A stretch of 64,000 nt of DNA from Rapana venosa (Eukaryota > Mollusca > Gastropoda > Neogastropoda > Muricidae), in the NCBI GenBank assembly GCA_028751875.1, contig CM054154.1, positions 57,388,600 through 57,452,599 on the forward strand, given 5' to 3'. The notes under the pieces are model-generated. The model saw only the letters and a program-made list of their open reading frames with translations, was not told the DNA's origin and did no database searches. The translations under genes and the position numbers were made by a program. How positions within the stretch are numbered: the stretch's first letter is position 1; each line of letters begins with the position of its first letter. Below, in pieces: positions 22,438 through 32,876 of this stretch.

Positions 22438-22650
22438 GTTCCGAACAGCACAAATCACTGTCATTTTATCTGACAGAACTCGCAGAAATATTCTTTCTGA
22501 CTTTTCTGGTATTCCTGCACACTCTACACAAACCCATGTTGAGCACTTGGTACACTGGATTATATCATCACGGGTGTGTTCTTGGCACAAAAAGCAAAAC
22601 CAGTCCGCTTCTTGATTAATGCTGACATGTCTAGCCCTCTTGGTTTTAGT
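22438..22650 (-). pseudogene. PHD-like zinc-finger segment of the TIR transposon
   Basis: On the minus strand an open stretch contains DWFCFLCQEHTRDDI, then QCTKCSTWVCVECAGIPE, a Cys-x2-Cys ... Cys-x2-Cys ... Trp ... Cys-x2-Cys spacing. A basic KTKRARH segment precedes it. Zinc fingers of this kind sit at the C-terminus of many invertebrate pogo/Jerky-type transposases (established knowledge), which fits its place near the downstream end of this minus-strand element. Stops lie close on both sides and no upstream transposase core is joined to it. Confidence 0.55.
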
Positions 22651-22889
22651 TTTCTGCTGGTATTTTCTTCATTGGGCTTTGATTTGCTTCCTTTCTTTGT
22701 AGGTTTCCTTTTACCTGTTATAGTTCAAGTTTGCATTTGTGAGGACTTAATGTGAGCACTTCAGCTTCATTTTTGGGGGGTTTGTTTTTGTTTTGTTTTG
22801 TTTTATTTTGGGTTTTGTTTTTTGTTGTTGTTGTTTGTTTTTTAGGTGGTGGTGGTGTTGTTTTGGTTTTTGTTTTTTTTGGAAAAGGG

Positions 22890-23312
22890 TCTCACTAAGA
22901 CAGCTGACTCAGTGACGCAGTCACAGTAACCTGCATTGTTTGGTGAGTGTACAGAGAACAATACACAGGATGAGCCAATGGAAAACCATCATCCTCGTAC
23001 TTGATGACGTCCCCACTTTCTGCATTGATAATGTGGATGGGCCGCTCCAATACCACGCATGTGGCCGAAATGTTCATTTCACGGACTGGCGAAGTTGAAT
23101 TTGCCATGTGGAGAATCCTTTCTTTTAGAGAGGAAAAAGTGACTGATGATGGAAAGTCGGTTAGCTGCAGCCGACACTGCGCGAAGTCTCCATGTTTCTG
23201 GCCATGTGATTGATCACCTTTGCTCTTAGGGTTTCAGCTTGGATTTGCTCTTGAATTCTCATTTGAGGCTTCACGACTAAACCATTGTCATCCCTTCGAG
23301 CAGTCTGGAGAG
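22890..23312 (-). pseudogene. OTU-like protease segment within the TIR transposon
   Basis: The minus strand shows a segment starting after a splice-acceptor-like CTCTCCAG at about 23,305. ETLRAKVINHMARNMET is followed by a one-base frameshift, then FSSLKERILHMANS and ISATCVVLERPIHIINAESG to HPVYCSLY. The alternation LR..V..HM, S...L..RI..MA, E..ISA...VL..PI.I, then P and a damaged Y.CV block resembles the second half of OTU cysteine proteases. The catalytic DGNC block is not visible, so activity is not implied. This is a motif-level resemblance only. Confidence 0.42.
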
Positions 23313-23383
23313 CAAAAAAAGCAATTGCAATTTTATTCAATTTAGCCCATCATCTGAAAGTAGAAGTCTGACTTTCACAGAGA

Positions 23384-23470
23384 GAGATTTTATTTATTTT
23401 TTATTGTATTCGTTTGTATCGAGGATAATGGAATAAGCACTTATGTGCACTAAGAGAGAGAGAGACATAC

Positions 23471-23543
<73 letters not shown>

Positions 23544-23564
23544 GACAGAGAGAGAGAGAGAGAA
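23384..23564. repeat. Short LINE/SINE-like 3' motif plus (GA)n/(GACA)n microsatellite
   Basis: TCGAGGATAATGGAATAAGC at about 23,419 also appears in part at 48,151 and in altered form at 24,356/24,570, so it is a repeated element end. A GA/GACA array follows from 23,454 to 23,564. Confidence 0.6.
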
Positions 23565-24050
23565 AAGAGATTCAACGTTTATCAATGAGGATAAAGATTT
23601 CAAAAGGAATTCATGTAACAAACTTTTACTGAGAACACATCATCTCTAAACTAAACAAACACTATGATAGAGACATTTCTACAAATAATAACACAATTTT
23701 ATAAGTACAAAATCATACATTTATAAGAATGAAAGAAGAATATGGTAAAGTAAAATGAAGAGAAAGAAGGAGCCAAAATCCAAACACAAGATTCTGAATA
23801 CCGATCACTGTTCGGTATTTGAACCATCTGGGTGTTTGGTAATTGGAACTTTCCTAACCTACTTTCAAAGTCATCCTGTTCAGGCAATCTTCAGGGAATT
23901 ACTTGTAAAAGGACTTTTTTGACATGAAGACAGATCATATTATTTATTTAAACCACCCGTTTTCATTGAAAGAAGCTCAAATTAATTTTATAGCCTAGCT
24001 TTCTGAGGTCAAAAATAGCAGTGAGAGGCCTAAAATCATAAAATCACTCA

Positions 24051-24080
24051 CCATTTTCGTGGGACCCTTTTCTTTGCCAT
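24051..24080 (-). pseudogene. First-exon-like ORF start with splice donor in the TIR transposon
   Basis: The minus strand has ATG at 24,080 followed by codons for MAKKRVPRK and then G-GTGAGT, a consensus splice donor at 24,052. A short basic N-terminus is common at the start of pogo-type transposases. It lies about 130 bp inside the right terminal inverted repeat, as expected for the 5' end of the element's gene. Confidence 0.45.
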
Positions 24081-24339
24081 TTTGTTTTTGGTAAGGACGC
24101 CAAGGGACGGTACTTCATCACCTCACGCAATCAAATCCGAGCAGTTCAGTCCCGGTTTTGAGAAATTGGCTGTTCGGTATTAGACACCTGTTCGGTATTT
24201 GGGGACTTTCCCCTATATCATGAATTTGGAACGATAATAAGCATAAAATTACAAATCTAACGTACTCATTTTAAGCACTCATAACAGATATGTTTTACGA
24301 AGAGAAAGAGAAAAAAGAGAAAGAAAAAGACAATGACAA

Positions 24340-24625
24340 ATGACAAAATCTTTTATTTCGAGGATACGCAGTCGGCAAGTCCAACATCACTCAGTCAAGA
24401 GTGCTAAATTTAGCGCGCCCCTTCCTTTTACCTAGTCCAAGTGAGGTCAGTTCCTGCTATAATTAGCACCAGCTGGCCCCACAACTTAGCTGAGATGGGA
24501 TGGGATGAATAGTAGCTGAAAGCAGCTGAAAGTGGGGGAAGCTGACAACTGTGGATAATGATTAAGCACCCATGTGCTTTTTTACATACAGTCCCTGCCC
24601 TTAGGGATATATATGATAATAAAAT
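24340..24625 (-). mobile_element. 3' end of an unidentified LINE or SINE
   Basis: Read on the minus strand it contains AGCACATGGGTGCTTAATCA, then ends CCTCGAAATAAAAGATTTTG and TCATTTGTCATTG, like a non-LTR tail. The AAGCAC...GTGC and TCGAGGATA pieces are shared with 23,384-23,450 and 48,140-48,175. No coding sequence. Confidence 0.45.
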
Positions 24626-24639
24626 AGAATAAAGCCCAT

Positions 24640-24745
24640 ACCAATAAACTCACACAGTAAACGGCAAAAAAAAAAATCTACCCCCCCCCCCCACACACAC
24701 ACAAAATCACCGAAAAGAGAGGGGGGGGGGGGGGAGCAACAAGTA
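24640..24745. repeat. Poly-A / poly-C / CA / poly-G simple repeat cluster
   Basis: Mononucleotide runs of A, C and G with a short CA repeat. Run lengths are unlikely to be exact. Confidence 0.85.
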
Positions 24746-24754
24746 AGAAAGAAA

Positions 24755-25050
24755 GGTAAAAAAGGTAAAGGAGTCCCATAACCTATAAGGTCGTAGGGGA
24801 GCGAGGCGTCAGAGACCTCACTTTTCTAGGGCCAGCGTATTGAGGGCGGCGCCCATCTCCTCTCCCTCGCTGCTTTACCTTCCCTGACCCTAAAGAGGAC
24901 AGGTACCCATTTACAGCTGGGTGAACTGGGGGAACTGTACTGAAGCCAAGGCGCGCAAACGGTCACCCATCCAACTGGTAACCACGCTCGACGCTGCTTA
25001 ACTTGGCTTGGGGAAAGCGAGTGCTCCGACCACTGAGCTATTCCGTCCCC
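24755..25050 (-). mobile_element. SINE with tRNA-like head fused to a 5S rRNA-like promoter segment, copy 1
   Basis: On the minus strand the element starts GGGGACGGAATAGCTCAGTG, a tRNA A-box-like head. It does not continue into a tRNA B box but into AAGTTAAGCAGCGTCGAGCG, GGTTACCA and TTGGATGGGTGACCG. These match the internal control region of animal 5S rRNA (AAGTTAAGCA.CGTCGGGC, GGTTAGTACTTGGATGGGTGACCG) at nearly every position. A ~200 bp body and a CTTTACC-rich tail follow. AGAAAGAAA flanks both sides (24,746-24,754 and 25,051-25,059), a possible 9-bp target duplication, though low in complexity. A second copy is at 52,736-53,075. Confidence 0.78.
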
Positions 25051-25372
25051 AGAAAGAAAACAGAAAACACAGAAACAACAAAAAATAGCAAAGAAACCAG
25101 AGCAAAATAAAAGCAGCAACAACAAAGGGAGAGGGGACAATCGAATAATCTCCCCTCCAAAAAAACCCAAACCCAAACGAAAGCAAAACAAAAACCTTCA
25201 TAATATAAAGGAAAAAAAACCATGTAAATAGTATCATTTTGGCTAACAAAAAGAAATGTCAACAAATTCACTGTAGTTTTATGGGAAAGCAATAGCAATA
25301 GTAAACTACACAAAAACAACCATTATATTAGCAGACTTAGGAGATTACGCAAAAGCAGTTTGCATCCCCATG
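25051..25372. other. A-rich sequence, no gene
   Basis: A-rich flank of the SINE. ORFs on the complementary strand are hydrophobic only because the strand is T-rich. Confidence 0.5.
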
Positions 25373-25400
25373 CACACATACGCGTACACGTACACGTACA

Positions 25401-25482
<82 letters not shown>

Positions 25483-25552
25483 AACAAACAAACAAACAAA
25501 CAAACACAAACGTACACACTCACACACACACACACACATACACGCACGCACA
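25373..25552. repeat. (CGTACA)/(CA)n/(CAAA)n microsatellite
   Basis: CGTACA units, then about 36 CA dinucleotides, then CAAA tetranucleotides, then imperfect CA. Confidence 0.95.
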
Positions 25553-25919
25553 CCATGCAACAATGCCAAAATCAAATCTTTAGGAATATCATGTATAGTC
25601 ATAGAAAAGGAATCTGCACGTTGAAATTAGCTATGCATAATTGATACAATCAAAACAAGATATCGAAATAAAACATTCCTTACATCTCAAATACAGTCAA
25701 CTTACCCATTGAAATTGAAATATTAAGTATGAATAAAGCATTCAACAGGATACAATTCCTCAACACTATCAGCATTAGCACTCACTGTGATTTAATACTG
25801 TACATTATAAAATTATCCTAGAGTCATGATAAAAAGTAAGATATTGGAAATTATTTCTAGAAGTCAGTTTCCAATAACACAAAAGCGAAATACAAGTAAA
25901 ATATTCACACTCATGCAGC

Positions 25920-25920
<1 letters not shown>
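25553..25920. other. AT-rich, no recognisable gene
   Basis: Nothing identifiable on either strand. Confidence 0.5.

Positions 25921-25995
<75 letters not shown>
25921..25995. repeat. (GA)n with poly-G end
   Basis: About 30 GA dinucleotides followed by a G run. Confidence 0.94.
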
Positions 25996-25999
25996 AGGT

Positions 26000-28900
26000 G
26001 GAGAGGATAATTTGGTATAAAGTAAGGGAGGATATATTTACTTTGTCTCCACAGCAGATCAAGTGTGAGTTTTTATTTTTGATGCATCAAGTGGATGAAA
26101 AAAATGACTTTTAAAGATTGTTTATGATTGGCGTTGTCTGAATGAATCAGGAAGGGAGTTCCACAGCACAGGGCCTGAGTAAAGTAAACTAAATTTGAAC
26201 AAATCTATTCTTGGGATTGGGACACTCAGCTTTTCAGTATTTCTGGAATGATTTATGGGAAACTCGTCTTTTAAGAATGAGGGAAAAGTTCCTGTCATTA
26301 TCTTAAACATCATGAGGCCTTTGTTAAATCTTAGTCTTTGGTGTAGGGGAAGAATATTTAACTGAGTATAATCCACTTCTAGTCAGGTTGTCTTCTTCAG
26401 AAGGACCAGTTTAAGAGCAAGTTTATAGAGACTTAATACTGGTTTCATAGTGTTTGCACTAGCAGAACCCCACAGGGTTGAAGTTTAATCTATTGAAGAT
26501 TGTATACAAGTTTGAAAGAATTTTTTTTTTAATCAAAGTCATGAAAATGTTTGATTTTGGTCAATTGGTATACACTTTGAGACATGTATTTGCATAGATG
26601 GGATTTGTGATGGTACTAGCTGAGATTTTCAGCAATTGTTCTCCTAAATCTTTATGGTGAGAGGCTTGTTCGATTGCTTCCTTTTTAATATGGATTGGGG
26701 AAAGTTTATGAGATAAATTTTGTTGTTTTTGTCTGATGGTGATAAGCATGGATTTTGTTTTTTGGGGTTGTATAAACGTGGTTCAGTTCAGTCCATTTGA
26801 CAAGATTACCAGTGCTTTTTTGTAATGTCTTTGCAAGAGCGTTAATGTCGGTATGGCTTTTATGTATCGATGTGTCATAAGCAAAAAGTTCTCATTTGGA
26901 TTTGATATGGAGAGGAAGGTCTTGTATGTATAATGAAAAGAGGATTGGTCCTAAGATGTATCCCTGTGGTACTCCATAATGAATGGGTGTTAGTGTGGAT
27001 GTGGACGTAGCTATTGAGACACACTGTTGCCTGTTTGTAAGATAAGAAGCAAGAAGTTCTAAAGTATTTGTAGAGGAATTATATAGGTCTAGATTTTTAA
27101 TGAGAAGTCTGCGGTCAATTGTATCAAATGCTTCTTGGAAATCTACAAATAGTACTTCACAAAATTTATTGTCATTAATGTTTGACGGCTAATTGTCTAC
27201 AAGACTAGTCAATGCTGTATGGCACGAGTGATTTTTGTCTAAATCCGGACTGATTTGGGTGAAGTAAGTTGTTAATATCTATATGATGGACTATGATGTT
27301 TTCCGAAGGGTTTTAAAAGGTAAGATATAATAGAGATTGGCCTATACTTTGAGGGATCGAAAGTGTCTCCAGACTTGTGGATCGGAATCACCTTAGCAGT
27401 TTTGAAGGTGTTGGGGAAATAGTTCTTATCAAGACAAAGGTTATATATATATATGTGTCAGAGTGTCTGTGATAACTGGAGCTGAGAGTTTCAGTATTAT
27501 GCTGTTTATTTCATCAGACCACGCGCTCTTGATTTATTTGGGGTGAGTCAGATAATTATAGACCTCAGAAACAGATATGATTCGTATGTAAAGTTTTGAT
27601 GGAACATGCTTTCTTGGCAGTATTGTTTTAGTTCATTGAGATTATTTGACATGAGTTATGATTGTTAATTATGTTAGAAGAAATACTAATGAAGTGATTG
27701 TTAGGTTTTTAGCAGAAATATATTTGATTACATTACATTTGGAAGTTGATTGATTATTTGTTGATTGATTGCCTTCCATACTGTGTTTGAACTTGATTTG
27801 GATATCAGATCTTAGAAACTTTTCATTTTTTCTCGCCGTTTCGTGAGTTGGGCTTTTTTTTCTACTCCTCATAATAGTTATGCTCTTTTAAGAAATCTCT
27901 AAGATAACAAGCTTTTTCTAGTTCTTTTGTAAACCAAGGCGGTTTGGGGACATCTTTGATCCTTATGCTTTTGAATGGAGCATGTTTGTTAGATATTTCA
28001 GTTTTAAAAAAACTGTTATCCAGAATTCAATGGCCAGGTCTGGGTCAGTAATATTGAATGTTCCTGAAAGCATGGCATTGTTTAAATCTAGTAAAAAAAG
28101 GCTTTTGATTAAATTTTGAAAAAGACCGATAGGTTATAGTTTTATGGCCAGGTTTGGATTTTTTTCCCTTTATTTGACCATGTGGTACAGACTGGGTAGT
28201 GATCACTGCAGTTATATACAGGGACACACGTTTCTATGATGTTTTTAGGTCTTATACGTAGATGTGATCAATAATTGTGTTAGAATTTGATGTGACTCTT
28301 ATGGGTGAAGTAACTAATTGGTGAAGATTGAATGAGTTCATAACTTGGGTTCATTGATTGTTCAATTTTTCTAGGACAATATTGAAATGACCTAGTAAGA
28401 TTATGTCCCTAGATTCTAACAGGACTACATTAATAATGGAGTCAAACTTGTCTATCCAATTTTTCCTTTCTGTTGGATTCTGTTGCAGAACCCCATTATA
28501 ATAGGTGGTGCACCTTTTATAGCTACTTCATCCAGATGGATTCTACTTCATAACCTTCAAGTTGGAAAAGACCTTTGAACGTTACAGACTCACTAATATA
28601 GATTAAGATACCTGTTTCTTTCGGCTTTCGCGATCTTTTCGCACGATTTTACATCATGGAATGAAGATGTCAGTGTTGGTTATGTGTTCTGAAAGCCTTG
28701 ACTCGGAAAGCCCTAGTATTTAAAATGGTTTGCCGTGGTTTGTGATGAGTGTTGTTATATCTTCGATTTTATTGACTGCATGGTTTATATTTAGGTTGCA
28801 AACTGGTAAGCCATCCTTGGAGGGCCATGAACTGTGTCTTGAATACATCTATTAAAGTTAGTTTTTTGAGGAATGTAATAATGTGTACAAGAATGGTGAA

Positions 28901-29020
28901 GATAAGCAGAAAAGAAAGACAATGAATAATAATAGGGGGGGGGGAGGGAATACTTGATAGGGGTAAAGGGGTGGCAGGGTGAAGAAAAGAGTAAAAACAA
29001 TGACAACTCTATAGCACACA
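26000..29020 (-). mobile_element. CR1-group LINE, family LINE-C, minus strand, ~3 kb
   Basis: Read from 29,020 downwards. The endonuclease part has LGLSESRLSEH near 28,700 and DIILLGHFNIVLEKLNN at about 28,410-28,360 (family GDFNIDL). TIIDHIYV follows at 28,280, and then a KTITYRSFSKFNQK linker (28,130-28,090). The RT has AKVIPIHK near 27,390, a FADDT-type block damaged at 26,885, and YGVPQGYILGPILFIIY at about 26,980-26,930. The C-terminus carries LNILPLHQRLRFNKGLMMFK (26,360-26,300) and VLWNSLPDSF. Many stops and indels. The clade within the CR1/Daphne/Crack group is not settled. The same family is at 53,925-54,343, 57,950-58,760 and 63,285-64,000. Confidence 0.78.
26122..26376 (-). pseudogene. 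LINE-C C-terminal ORF fragment
   Basis: 84 open codons: MDYTQLNILPLHQRLRFNKG, then MMFKIMTGTFPSFLKDEF, PRIDLFKFSLLYSGPVLWNS and LPDSFRQ. These are the conserved C-terminal blocks after the RT thumb of this LINE group. Confidence 0.75.
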
Positions 29021-29520
29021 ATGTGTGTATAGCTCAATCAGACTGACAGTAGTCAGGAAAAAAAATCCACAGGTGGCGTGTTTTGGATCCCAAGAGAAAG
29101 GGATAAAAACAAAAAAGAACAACCAAATCACCCTCAACAAGCAAGGCCAGACAATACAGTAAAGCACCTGTAAATAAAAGATGCCAGAATATGAATAATA
29201 ACGCACAACTACAATCAGCACAGTTCCTGGAAAATATGATTTAAAAAGAAAAAAAAAGAAAAAAAGAAAATGATGAGCATAACTAGCACTGTTCCAGAAA
29301 GCTTGGTCCTGGTGTAGGAGATTGACACTGGCTGTGTCCTGTCACTGTTTGCTTCACACTGCAGCACTGGGTGGGCGTGTCTCCAGCACAGAATAGAGAT
29401 ATATGATATAAAATTAAACTGTTTCCAAATTGACATTTCAAGGCTATAGGTTGCAAAACACAGGAATTAGACCTTGTAAGTTGTCATGCAGCTTCTAACT
29501 AATAATTGGTTAAAGTGATG
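29021..29520. other. No recognisable gene
   Basis: Possibly the 5' leader of LINE-C, but without a protein motif or comparison copy I cannot tell. Confidence 0.35.
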
Positions 29521-29562
29521 AGTTCATACACATGCGTGCACTTATGAACGCACATACATATT

Positions 29563-29639
29563 CTTGTTCATACACAACACACACACAGACATTCACACAC
29601 ACACATGCATGCACACATACGAACACGTAGGTGCACCTG

Positions 29640-29700
<61 letters not shown>

Positions 29701-29706
29701 CACACA

Positions 29707-29741
<35 letters not shown>
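29563..29741. repeat. (CA)n then (CT)n microsatellites
   Basis: CA-rich from 29,563, pure CA from 29,643 to about 29,697, then CT dinucleotides 29,709-29,741. Confidence 0.94.
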
Positions 29742-29744
<3 letters not shown>

Positions 29745-29927
29745 TAATGTGGAGTATTGGTAGGTGTAAATTTATCACACCAGAGTTTCTAGTGTCACCC
29801 TAGACCCCTGTAGGTGGCGCTGCTCATGTGGTGACACACTCTACAATTATTTTTTATCTTGTTTTTATTTAAATTGTAGTGTATCAGTGTCAGATCCTGC
29901 ATAGTTGTGTCTGAGGTGTCTGCAATG

Positions 29928-30120
29928 AATGTGACAATGTTTGGAAGAACTGTATTCACTCTCTTGGTTTGTTTTCTGATAGCGTCATTCGATCATGTGT
30001 GAGGTGCACCAGCCAACAACAATTATGGCTGGATGTACACTCCCGAATTTCTTCTGAACCTACAACAATCAGCCAGTTTGTTAACTGAGGGGGAAGACGT
30101 CAACTTTCCTTTTGAAATTC
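29928..30120 (+). pseudogene. Rex1-like LINE ORF start with signal-peptide-like segment
   Basis: ATG at 29,928 gives MNVTMFGRTVFTLLVCFLIA and then SFDHV. After a TGA (CGA, Arg, in the copy at 42,245) comes GAPANNNYGW, then YTPEFLLNLQQSASLL and NFPFEILPTA. A positively charged start, a ~13-residue hydrophobic core and a small/polar region make it look like a secretory signal. Both copies carry it in frame with the conserved YTREFLLSL-type domain. Confidence 0.55.
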
Positions 30121-30227
30121 TTCCAACTGCCACCAATTCCAACAGGACTTGGAAGAACATCAAAAAAAAAGAAAAAGAGGAAAGAAAGGTGGCATGAGAC
30201 AAAGACTAAAACATTCAAATCATCAGA

Positions 30228-30883
30228 AAACTTCGCTACCAACAGTCATACTGACCAACGTCCAATCCCTTGGACCAAAGACAGACGAGCTACAGGCAAT
30301 TGTTAATTATATGCATGAGTTCAAGAACGCTGGGCTGCTTGCTTTGACAGAAACATGGCTGACAGTGTACCCAGCAGTGAGCTGTCTATAAATAGCTTTG
30401 GACACCCTATTCGCCTGGACAGAGACAAACGCGTCACCGGTAAACAACAGGGCGGGGGGCCTCTGCTTCTACATCAACCAGAAATGGTGTAAGAACGTGA
30501 CCATTGGAGGGTTTTTATGTGTGGAAGACACAGAGCTGTTGTCTATATTACTCCGACAGTACTACCTACTATGGGAATTCCCACAACTATTTTTTACCCT
30601 GGTCTATATTCATCCCAAAGCTAATGTGGCCAGAGCATCCGAGCATATTCTAAATCACTTGCATGTGTTAGACTCCATATCCCCTGATGCTTCTAAATTC
30701 ATCCTGGGTGATTTTAATAACTGTTCACTCAGTAAAACACTGAAGAATTATGAACAGTATGTGACCTGCCCCACACGCAGAAATAAGACCCTCGACTTGT
30801 GGTATGGGGCTGTAGCAGGTGCATATAAATCACTACCATTGCATATAAATCACTATCATCTGACCATAACTGTATTCTTCTAG
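30228..30883 (+). pseudogene. Rex1-like LINE endonuclease, frameshifted
   Basis: LPTVILTNVQSLGPKTDELQ at 30,240 (catalytic Asn block), LLALTETWLT at 30,336 (catalytic Glu), FTLVYIHPKAN near 30,595, FILGDFNNCSLSKTLKNYEQ at 30,700 and TRRNKTLDLWYG at 30,773. The final SDHN block near 30,855 is recognisable as SDHNC in another frame. One stop near 30,390 and indels inactivate it. Confidence 0.8.
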
Positions 30884-31039
30884 CACCCATGTACCAGTCA
30901 GTGTTTCAGTGCCTTCATCCCATGGTCAGGACCACAAAGAAATGGACTGCTGATAGCATAGCTAGTCTGCAAGGCTGCTTTGATTGCACTGACTGGGATA
31001 TGTTTTACAATGTGTGCTCTGATCTGAATGAGTTAACTG

Positions 31040-32011
31040 ATGTTGTTACTTCCTATATTTCATTTTGTGTCGGTAGTGTTATTCCAAAAATCGTTGATAG
31101 CTATTTACCCCAATAATAACCCTTGGGGTACAAAATACCTAAAACGTGTATTAAACAAAAAGAAAGTAGTATTTTACACAGGCACAGAAGAACAAAAGAA
31201 ACAAGTGAATAAAGAAGTTAAAGCTGTTGTTGCACAAGCTAGACATGACTATATAAATAAGATAGAAGACAAGTTTGCAGGGAACAATTTTCATGCTGCC
31301 TGCCAGGAAATAAAAAGTATGTCAGCAGTAAACATGGCAGCTGCCCCACATAGGTCAAAGATTAGTCTCCAGGGGGTCTGTGACAACAACTTACCAGACC
31401 ATTTAAATGCATTTTTTACTCGCTTCGAAAAGCATGATTTTTCAGATGAAATAAATGGCCTGAAGCAATCTCTACCCTTTGAGAATAGTATAATTGTTGA
31501 TGAAACAGTTATTTGTAAACACTTCAAGGCAATAAATATCAACAAATCTGGACCAGATGGCATATGTGGCAGAACCCTTAAGTTCTGCGCTACTGAGCTT
31601 GCCAGCATCTTTCAGCACCTGTTCCAAGCCTCACTGGGCACTAGCCAGATACCAGTTATTTGGAAGACTTCCAATGTAATACTTCTTCCAAAGAAACCAA
31701 ATCCTTCTCGGCCCAACAATTTCAGACCTGTAGCCCTCACATCACTTGTGATGAAAACATTAGAAAAGATCGTAAAATCTCTCAGTCTTTCTGCTACAGA
31801 GAAAGACCTTAACCTACCACAGTTTGCCTACAGGAGACGACGAGGTGTCAAAGATGCCAAACTGTTCATTTTAAACAATTTGTACAACCACTTAGAAGCA
31901 CCTGAATCTCATGCCAGAATATTGTTTGCTGACTTATTTTCAGCTTTCAATACAATGCAGCCTCATGTTCTTGTTCACAAAATACTTTCAAAATTTGATG
32001 TAGACTATTAA
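31040..32011 (+). pseudogene. Rex1-like LINE reverse transcriptase, 323-codon open segment
   Basis: The longest coherent coding stretch of this LINE. It has a basic N-terminal linker (KYLKRVLNKKKVVFY), the DHLNAFFTRFEKHDFSDEIN segment, NINKSGPDGICGRTLKFCAT and IPVIWKTSNVILLPKKPNPS. NFRPVALTSLVMKTLEKIV, LPQFAYRRRRGVKDAKLFIL and ILFADLFSAFNTMQPHVLV follow; the last is the first catalytic Asp block. A TAA at 32,009 ends it. The palm (SPQGCVL at about 32,107, FADDSVLLS at about 32,199) and thumb (32,216-32,563) follow in other frames. Confidence 0.84.
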
Positions 32012-32215
32012 CTTGTTCGTTGGCTGATGGAATTTTTAACCAACAGACTGCAATGTGTTGTTGCCAATGAAATATCTTCATTGGTTAGATTTACCTGTAC
32101 GAGTTCTCCACAGGGATGCGTTCTCCTGCCACTTCTGTACATTCTATACACAGATGATTGCAGAAGCAGCTATGAAATCTCCTTTCTTGTATAATTTGCT
32201 GATGACAGTGTTCTT

Positions 32216-32876
32216 TTGTCTCTCTTATCTGGATCTGTCCAAAACTATGGTCCAGCCCTGACTGATCTTGTCAATTGGTGTGATGAGGCATATCTGGAGC
32301 TAAATGTTTCTAAAACTAAAGATCTTCCTGTTGATTTCAGAAGATCGGGTCACACCTCTGAGCATGTTATCATCCATAACCAAGAAGTTGAAAATGTTTC
32401 CAAGTACAAGTATCTTGGAACTATTTTTGATCACAAATTAAACTGGGATGCTAACACTGATTCTTTTGTCAAAAAGGGACAACAACGTATGTATTTTCTA
32501 AGGAAGGTTAACTCATTTTTTGTTGACAAAAAATTATTTCTTTGTTGTACAAGTCCTACATAGAGAGTGTTTGAAGTTTTGCTTTCATCTGTTGGTACAA
32601 CAACCTTATTGTTAAAAACAAGTACAGTCTTTAGAGAATTGTTAGAATCTGCTAAGAAAATAAGTGCAGATGAGCACGGCTACCTCAAGCCGTACTGCAA
32701 TCAGCAGCTTGTGCCCAAAGCAACTGCTTTCTTGGCTGATCCTTCCCATGCTATGTCTTCGGAATTTCAGTTGTTGCCTTCAGGACACCGCTTTCGGTGA
32801 TCCAACAGTAAAACAAATAGAAAAAGAAATTCTTTTGTTCCAGTAGTCATTCGAATTCTAAATTCAAAACAGCACT
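32216..32876 (+). pseudogene. Rex1-like LINE thumb and C-terminus
   Basis: LTDLVNWCDEAYLELNVSKT, VDFRRSGHTSEHVIIHNQEV, KYKYLGTIFDHKLNWDANTD and KKGQQRMYFLRKVNSF run to a TAG at about 32,561. Then ISADEHGYLKPYCNQQLV, FLADPSHAMSSEFQLLPSGH and, in a shifted frame, a KTNRKRNSFVPVVIRILN end typical of this LINE type. Confidence 0.8.

Larger units (their letters stand above)
22238..24213 (-). mobile_element. TA-flanked terminal-inverted-repeat DNA transposon (Tc1/mariner-pogo-like), decayed
   Basis: The ends form 25-bp inverted repeats with two mismatches (left 22,238-22,262, right 24,189-24,213), of the form GGGAAAGTC.CCAAATACC then GAACA. Each is flanked by TA (22,236-22,237 and 24,214-24,215), the target duplication of the IS630-Tc1-mariner superfamily. 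Extra CGAACAG or TTCGGTATT copies lie subterminally (22,424, 22,443, 23,812, 24,170). Coding remnants are all on the minus strand: a small first exon, an OTU-like segment and a zinc-finger segment. I see no DDE catalytic core, so it is probably an internally deleted or rearranged copy, interrupted by GT-rich and GA-rich simple repeats. Confidence 0.75.

Noticed and set aside
24950..25050. A 5S rRNA gene
   Set aside because: Only the internal control region matches; the 5' third and 3' end of 5S rRNA are absent and the piece lies inside a repeated SINE.
24998..25319. Leu/Phe-rich minus-strand ORFs
   Set aside because: T-rich complement of the A-rich SINE flank; no conserved motif.
25323..25644. 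Val-Cys and His-Thr repeat ORFs at CA arrays; Arg-Glu and Leu-Ser ORFs at GA arrays
   Set aside because: Dinucleotide repeats give long open frames automatically.
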